A stretch of 44,315 nt of DNA, from assembly GCA_021202155.1 (NCBI GenBank), contig JAJQDP010000009.1, positions 1-44,315 of the forward strand, in the 5' to 3' direction. Source of the stretch: Oscillospiraceae bacterium (GTDB taxonomy: Bacteria; Bacillota; Clostridia; Oscillospirales; Ruminococcaceae). Within the stretch, counting starts at the first letter, position 1, and each line of letters begins with the position of its first letter. The notes beneath the pieces were generated by a model. It had not been told where the DNA came from. It worked only from the letters and a program-made list of their open reading frames with translations, and ran no database searches. The position numbers were made by a program, and so were the translations under genes. This document shows, piece after piece, positions 40,530 through 44,315 of this stretch.

Positions 40530-40754
40530 CAGGTGAGGTCTGCGCCGGATTATGCGTAGCTTGTCGGGCGTTTTATCGCTTGGGAAATTTGAATAGGCTT
40601 TCCTTCGTGGGGGGGTAGTGCTTTTTGCTTCGCAAAAAGCATACTTCATGGAAAGTGTGCTTGCAGAAAGCCACCTTCGCTTAGGACATCGGGTTTGTAG
40701 TTCTACGAGGGACAATATGAATTCCTTCCGGAACTATCGGGATGGAATTTTTTT
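40530..40754 (+). ncRNA. Candidate structured non-coding RNA, about 225 nt
   Basis: Between a good promoter and a terminator lies a segment with no plausible gene but several hairpins. They are ctgcgc/gcgtag (near 40550), cgggcg/cgcttg (near 40570), ggaaa/tttcc, and a perfect 10-bp tgctttttgc/gcaaaaagca (40619-40641). A longer-range gctttc/gaaagc pairing encloses that hairpin, and gtag/ctac follows. I find none of the conserved blocks of RNase P, tmRNA, SRP RNA or common riboswitches. 6S RNA is possible by size, though the two ends do not obviously pair. Bases 40755-40930 beyond it hold further hairpins (ggcgg/ccgcc; cgacaa/ttgtcg) and no gene. Confidence 0.5.
40720..40754 (+). terminator. 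Terminator of the candidate RNA
   Basis: A aattcc-ttccg / cggga-ggaatt stem with a gaactat-type loop is followed by seven T. One or two mismatches are present in the middle of the stem. Confidence 0.65.
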
Positions 40755-40939
40755 AATGTTCCGGTGTAGGTCTGTTTGATAGTGACGTGGCGGGGTGTCC
40801 GCCGATACTTCCGACAAAATTCATCTTAAATAGCTTGTTTCGCGGCTTTTCAGCCCTTCCACATTTTTCAGCGCGTCGACAATCCCCACAGGTTGTCGGC
40901 GTCGCTGTTTATATGGCACTAATCCGGTGAAAATAGCTC

Positions 40940-40968
40940 TTGATTAGTGATTGAAAGTGTGGTATAAT
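40940..40968 (+). promoter_or_regulatory. Promoter of the PD-(D/E)XK gene
   Basis: TTGATT (40940-40945), 17 bases, TATAAT (40963-40968), with TGTGG before the -10 box. The gene start is 33 bases downstream. Confidence 0.75.
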
Positions 40969-41000
40969 GTAGGCACAGAAGAGGGAAAGGACGTGATTGC

Positions 41001-41840
41001 GTGACTGACCAGGAACGCCTGCATCAGCAGGACTTGGAGATTATAAAGAATCTCAGGATTTTCGACGATGATTTCATGAGAGTTATTTTCGACGGAAACT
41101 CGGAAGCGACAGCGTTGGTACTGAATATTATTTTTGACCGCGATGATATGGTCGTCACAAAGGTAGTCGGTCAGCGTGAAATCAAAGGGATCGAAGGTCA
41201 TTCGGTTAAGCTCGACATAATGGCGATGGACGGCGAAGGCAATGCCTACGATATTGAAGTTCAGCGTCAGGACAAGGGAAATCTTCCTCTCAGAGCGAGA
41301 TACAACAGTAGTATGATGGACACGGTATTGCTCTCCGGAGGAGAGGATTACTCGAAGCTGATTCCGACCTACGTGATTTTCTTCACAGAGAACGACACCA
41401 TCGGCGACGGTCGACCGATGCACCACTACGTGATGCAGGATTTGGAAACCGGTCACATTTTGGGCGACGAGAAGCATATAATTTTTGTAAACGGTGAAAA
41501 TAAAGACGAATCGACACGTTTGGGCAAACTTGTCCACGATTTTCACTGCAAATCTGCAGACAAAATGTATTACGAAGTCTTCGCCAAACGCATGAGGCAT
41601 TTCAAAGAATCTGAAGGAGGTATCACTCAAATGTGCAAATTGATGGAAGATATGAGAATTGAGTATGGGAAAGAGATAGCGGAAAGAGTATCTAAGGAAG
41701 CGTCTATTCTTGCCACGATAAAAACCTGTAGAAAGCATAACATCCCAGATGTTGAGATTCATTCTGAAATTAAAGATGAGTATAGCTTGACTGATGCTGA
41801 GGCAGAGGTTTATCTTGCAAAGAGCAAAATAAGCGCATAA
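41001..41840 (+). CDS. PD-(D/E)XK nuclease-family transposase-like protein (Rpn family)
   Basis: This 279-residue protein belongs to the family annotated as PD-(D/E)XK transposases or Rpn-like nucleases. The N-terminus FDDDFMRVIFDGN is typical. The nuclease core is VKLDIMAMDGEGNAYDIEVQ, giving the D...E-x-Q triad. MPxYVIFFTxND-like and VNGENKDES segments follow. The GTG start lies ten bases after AAAGGA. Family members are numerous in Clostridia genomes and act in recombination-linked DNA cleavage. No terminal inverted repeats were found flanking it, and it has its own promoter and terminator. Confidence 0.82.
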   Translation: MTDQERLHQQDLEIIKNLRIFDDDFMRVIFDGNSEATALVLNIIFDRDDMVVTKVVGQREIKGIEGHSVKLDIMAMDGEGNAYDIEVQRQDKGNLPLRARYNSSMMDTVLLSGGEDYSKLIPTYVIFFTENDTIGDGRPMHHYVMQDLETGHILGDEKHIIFVNGENKDESTRLGKLVHDFHCKSADKMYYEVFAKRMRHFKESEGGITQMCKLMEDMRIEYGKEIAERVSKEASILATIKTCRKHNIPDVEIHSEIKDEYSLTDAEAEVYLAKSKISA

Positions 41841-41883
41841 TCTTTCGGAGGTATCACTCCAATCTTAATTCATGAATGCTGTA

Positions 41884-41916
41884 AAAGCCGGCAGACTTAC
41901 CCTCTGCCGGTTTTCT
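41884..41916 (+). terminator. Terminator after the PD-(D/E)XK gene
   Basis: ccggcag (41888-41894) pairs with ctgccgg (41904-41910), followed by ttttctt. It resembles the nadE terminator hairpin. Confidence 0.8.
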
Positions 41917-41926
41917 TACTTATATC

Positions 41927-41955
41927 TTGACAACCGCCTGTTTTAGGCTTATAAT
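41927..41955 (+). promoter_or_regulatory. Promoter of greA-lysS
   Basis: TTGACA (41927-41932) and TATAAT (41950-41955) with a 17-base spacer are both perfect consensus boxes. A leader of about 70 bases precedes greA. Confidence 0.85.
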
Positions 41956-42033
41956 ATACAAGAATGGCGCAGTATGCATTTCAGTATTTACTGCAGTTTG
42001 TACTGCCGCAAAACTATTTTGGAGGTAATTACT

Positions 42034-42507
42034 ATGGCGAGAGCTACTACAATATCAAGGGATGGCTTCAACAAGCTCCAGGAAGAGCTTGAGTATCTGG
42101 TAACAGTCAGGCGTAAAGAGGTCGCTGAAAGGCTCAAGGAAGCTCGTTCCTATGGCGACTTGTCCGAGAACGCTGAGTATGATGAGGCGAAGAACGAGCA
42201 GGGTATGCTCGAAGCGCAGATTGCCGACCTTGAGGTCGTAATCGCAAACGCTATCATCGTTGACGACGACAGTCTTTCCCTGGATGAGGTCGGCGTCGGC
42301 TCGTATGTCAAGCTCAAAGACTTCGACATGGACGAGATTCTCACTTACCAGATTGTCGGTTCGACCGAGTCTGACCCTGATAATAACAAGATTTCCGACG
42401 AATCTCCCATTGGCAGAGCTTGCCTCAAGAAGAAGGTCGGCGACATCTTCGAGGTTGAGGTTCCGTCCGGAACGCTCAAGTTCGAGGTTCTTGGAATAGA
42501 CAGATAA
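42034..42507 (+). CDS. greA: Transcription elongation factor GreA
   Basis: This 157-residue factor rescues backtracked RNA polymerase by stimulating transcript cleavage. The N-terminal coiled coil (about 8-75) contains ARSYGDLSENAEYDEAKNEQG, whose acidic tip (DLSENAEYDEAK) reaches the active site. The C-terminal FKBP-like domain has VGSYVKL and SPIGRACLKKKVGD. Length is standard. Ribosome site TGGAGG and the ATG at 42034 are preferred; 20 in-frame codons upstream are not part of the family. lysS follows 21 bases later, so they form an operon. Confidence 0.95.
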   Translation: MARATTISRDGFNKLQEELEYLVTVRRKEVAERLKEARSYGDLSENAEYDEAKNEQGMLEAQIADLEVVIANAIIVDDDSLSLDEVGVGSYVKLKDFDMDEILTYQIVGSTESDPDNNKISDESPIGRACLKKKVGDIFEVEVPSGTLKFEVLGIDR

Positions 42508-42528
42508 ATTTCCACAAGGAGAGATATA

Positions 42529-44106
42529 ATGACTGAAGAGATTTTGGAAAACTCCGGTGAGGAGATGACCGCGGAGGAGGTTAACTCGCTCCGCAAGATC
42601 CGCCTTGACAAGCTTGAAGCTCTCAAAGCTACCGGAAAGAATCCCTTTGAGATAACAAAGTTTGATTTCAACACCACCACCTCGGAGCTAAGGGCTCACT
42701 ATGAGGAGGAAGAGGCGAAAGCCAAGGAAGTCGCCGGAGATTCGGAGGAAGCTCTGAACGCTGAGCTTGAGAAGATCCACGCCGGAACCTGGAGAATTGC
42801 CGGAAGAATGATGAGCCGCCGCGACATGGGCAAGGCTAACTTTCTTGACATTCAGGACAGCACCGGCAGAATGCAGTGCTATGTCCGGATGAACGACGTC
42901 GGCGAGGAGACATTCGCGGACTTCAAGAAGTGGGACATTGGCGACATCATCGGCATCGAAGGCTTCGTTTTCAGAACGAGAAGGGGAGAGATCTCCCTCC
43001 ATGCGAAAAAGATTACGCTTCTGACAAAGTCTTTGGTTCCTCTTCCTGAAAAGTGGCATGGACTCAAGGACAGAGACACGAGATACCGCCAGAGATACAC
43101 TGACCTCATCGTCAACCCGGACGTCAAGAAGACGTTTATTCTGCGCTCTAAAATCATCAGCGAGATCCGCAGATGGCTTGATTCACAGGGCTTTGTCGAG
43201 GTTGAGACCCCGATGCTCGTCCAGAACGCCGGCGGCGCGAATGCGAGACCGTTCGTCACCCACTACAATTCCCTCGGCGAGGACGTCAAGCTGAGGATTT
43301 CTCTTGAGCTCTACCTCAAGAGACTAATTGTCGGCGGAATCGACAGGGTCTACGAAATCGGCAGAGTCTTCCGCAACGAAGGTGTCGACACTCACCACAA
43401 CCCCGAGTTCACCCTGATGGAGCTCTATCAGGCTTACACCGACTACCACGGCATGATGGATCTGGCGGAGAATCTTTACAGACACATCGCAGAGACCGTT
43501 GTTGGTACAACTCAGATTGAATATGACGGCGAGGTTATCGACCTCGGCAAGCCGTTCGAGAGAATGACCATGGTCGAAGCCGTAAAGAAGTATTCGGGCG
43601 TCGATTACACCAATATCAAGACCGATGCTGAGGCGTTTGAGATTGCCCGCGAGCACCACCTTGATTTCGACGAAAAGCGTCACCACAAGGGCGACATTCT
43701 GAACCTTCTTTTCGAGAAGTACGTCGAGGAGAACCTCATCCAGCCGACCTTCATAATGGATCACCCGGTTGAGATTTCGCCGCTCACCAAGCGCAAGCCG
43801 GACGCTCCTGACTACGTCGAGCGTTTTGAAATGTACATCTGCCGCGCGGAGATGTGCAACGCCTATAGTGAGCTCAACGACCCGGTCGACCAGCGTCAGC
43901 GTTTTGAGGCTCAGGAGGAGCTGATTCGCCTCGGCGACGATGAAGCGAACTCGATCGACGAGGACTTCATGAACGCATTGGAGATAGGTATGCCCCCGAC
44001 CGGCGGCATCGGCTTCGGAATCGACCGCATGGTGCAGTTCATGACCGGCTCACCGGCAATTAGGGATGTACTTCTGTTCCCGACGATGAAGACGTTGGAT
44101 AAGTGA
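42529..44106 (+). CDS. lysS: Lysine-tRNA ligase, class II
   Basis: This 525-residue enzyme charges tRNA(Lys). An OB-fold anticodon-binding domain (about 85-170) contains WRIAGRMMSRRDMGKANFLDI. The catalytic core carries motif 2 (EIGRVFRNEGVDTHHNPEFT) and motif 3 (GIGFGIDRMVQFMT). An acidic segment (EEEEAKAKEVAGDSEEAL) before the OB fold makes it slightly longer than the usual 490-505 residues. AAGGAGAG precedes the ATG. It ends in LDK shortly before a lipoprotein gene. Confidence 0.95.
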   Translation: MTEEILENSGEEMTAEEVNSLRKIRLDKLEALKATGKNPFEITKFDFNTTTSELRAHYEEEEAKAKEVAGDSEEALNAELEKIHAGTWRIAGRMMSRRDMGKANFLDIQDSTGRMQCYVRMNDVGEETFADFKKWDIGDIIGIEGFVFRTRRGEISLHAKKITLLTKSLVPLPEKWHGLKDRDTRYRQRYTDLIVNPDVKKTFILRSKIISEIRRWLDSQGFVEVETPMLVQNAGGANARPFVTHYNSLGEDVKLRISLELYLKRLIVGGIDRVYEIGRVFRNEGVDTHHNPEFTLMELYQAYTDYHGMMDLAENLYRHIAETVVGTTQIEYDGEVIDLGKPFERMTMVEAVKKYSGVDYTNIKTDAEAFEIAREHHLDFDEKRHHKGDILNLLFEKYVEENLIQPTFIMDHPVEISPLTKRKPDAPDYVERFEMYICRAEMCNAYSELNDPVDQRQRFEAQEELIRLGDDEANSIDEDFMNALEIGMPPTGGIGFGIDRMVQFMTGSPAIRDVLLFPTMKTLDK

Positions 44107-44188
44107 CAAGCAAGAACAGTTTTCTTTAATGAGTTGTGATTTAAATAGATTTCCAGCTCAGCCGGTGTAAAAATGTGGAGGGGATAAC

Positions 44189-44315
44189 GTGTTCAAGAAA
44201 TTTTTCTGTATTTTAACGACTATAGCGATGCTTTTCTGCCTTTCATGCGGGAACATTGCAGGAGTGGTTGCTGTTGCGGAGGACGAGTATCTGACAATCC
44301 CTACAAGTGGTGGTG
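44189..44315 (+). CDS. Partial lipoprotein gene, cut by the window end
   Basis: A GTG start after TGGAGGGG opens a frame beginning with a lysine-rich N-terminus (FKKFF), a hydrophobic core and a lipobox LSCG with Cys20. About 42 residues are visible, too few to name the product. It lies 82 bases after lysS, and the gap contains no clear terminator. Confidence 0.7.
   Translation, partial: MFKKFFCILTTIAMLFCLSCGNIAGVVAVAEDEYLTIPTSGG

Noticed and set aside
40530-40754. Calling this interval a c-di-AMP riboswitch for ktrAB
   Set aside because: It is transcribed away from ktrB, has its own terminator, and I do not see the conserved blocks of that riboswitch.
40944-41762. A 272-codon minus-strand frame opposite the PD-(D/E)XK gene
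   Set aside because: Phe/His/Val-rich antisense shadow; the plus-strand gene has promoter, start, catalytic motif and terminator.
41001-41840. An insertion sequence around the PD-(D/E)XK gene
   Set aside because: No terminal inverted repeats or target duplications were found; the gene has its own promoter and terminator like a resident gene.

Overview
The window reads as a chromosome segment from a Gram-positive anaerobe of class Clostridia, probably a gut or rumen Oscillospiraceae/Lachnospiraceae relative. Supporting signs are TTGACA-17-TATAAT promoters, strong AGGAGG-type ribosome sites, acetate kinase beside TmcAL, KtrAB-type potassium uptake, GreA-LysS, a GH43 lipoprotein, and Firmicutes families such as DUF6062. 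No rRNA, tRNA or CRISPR array was seen. The species cannot be named from this sequence.

Layout. (1) 1-5320, plus strand, core genes: DUF6062 protein, 8-oxoguanine glycosylase, tmcAL, ackA, DUF1294 protein, nadE. (2) 5364-16182, minus strand: an ABC ATPase with two paralogous FtsX-type permeases (each with its own promoter), a GH43 lipoprotein, an ATP-grasp enzyme and two esterases. (3) 16528-35000, plus strand: an accessory island that looks more AT-rich and carries the main interest. (4) 35014-36400: a PqqD-like/M50 membrane protease and a small membrane protein. (5) 36451-40316, minus: a YolD-like small protein, a MATE exporter and KtrA/KtrB. (6) 40317-44315: a candidate structured RNA, a PD-(D/E)XK protein, greA, lysS and the start of a lipoprotein gene.

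The island is a compact ubiquitin-like conjugation locus. In order it encodes: a tandem ubiquitin-like protein; an anchored zinc-ribbon protein; an E1 (ThiF) enzyme with extra C-terminal zinc ribbon; an E2-like protein with a conserved-position cysteine; a JAMM metallopeptidase with intact HxH(x7)SxxD; a transglutaminase-like cysteine peptidase; an SPFH-like protein with zinc ribbon; a four-helix membrane protein; a zinc-ribbon/two-helix membrane protein; a HerA/VirB4-like ATPase; a WHH-type HNH nuclease; a Lon-like AAA ATPase without protease domain; a PP2C phosphatase; an unrecognised 520-residue protein; a Ser/Thr kinase; a TPR-like protein; and a YbjN-like protein. Most of the first eleven genes are 0-32 bases apart.

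Four neighbouring, otherwise unrelated proteins share a P-P-x-L-P-x-R-R type tail motif, which suggests a common docking or modification signal. My working inference is a membrane-associated Ubl-conjugation system with two candidate deconjugating peptidases, an ATPase motor, a nuclease effector and a kinase/phosphatase control arm, perhaps for defence or inter-cell conflict. The families are read from motifs; the integrated function is inference.

Intergenic DNA outside the island carries small palindromic repeats, usually hugging gene 3' ends, which I did not see inside the island.
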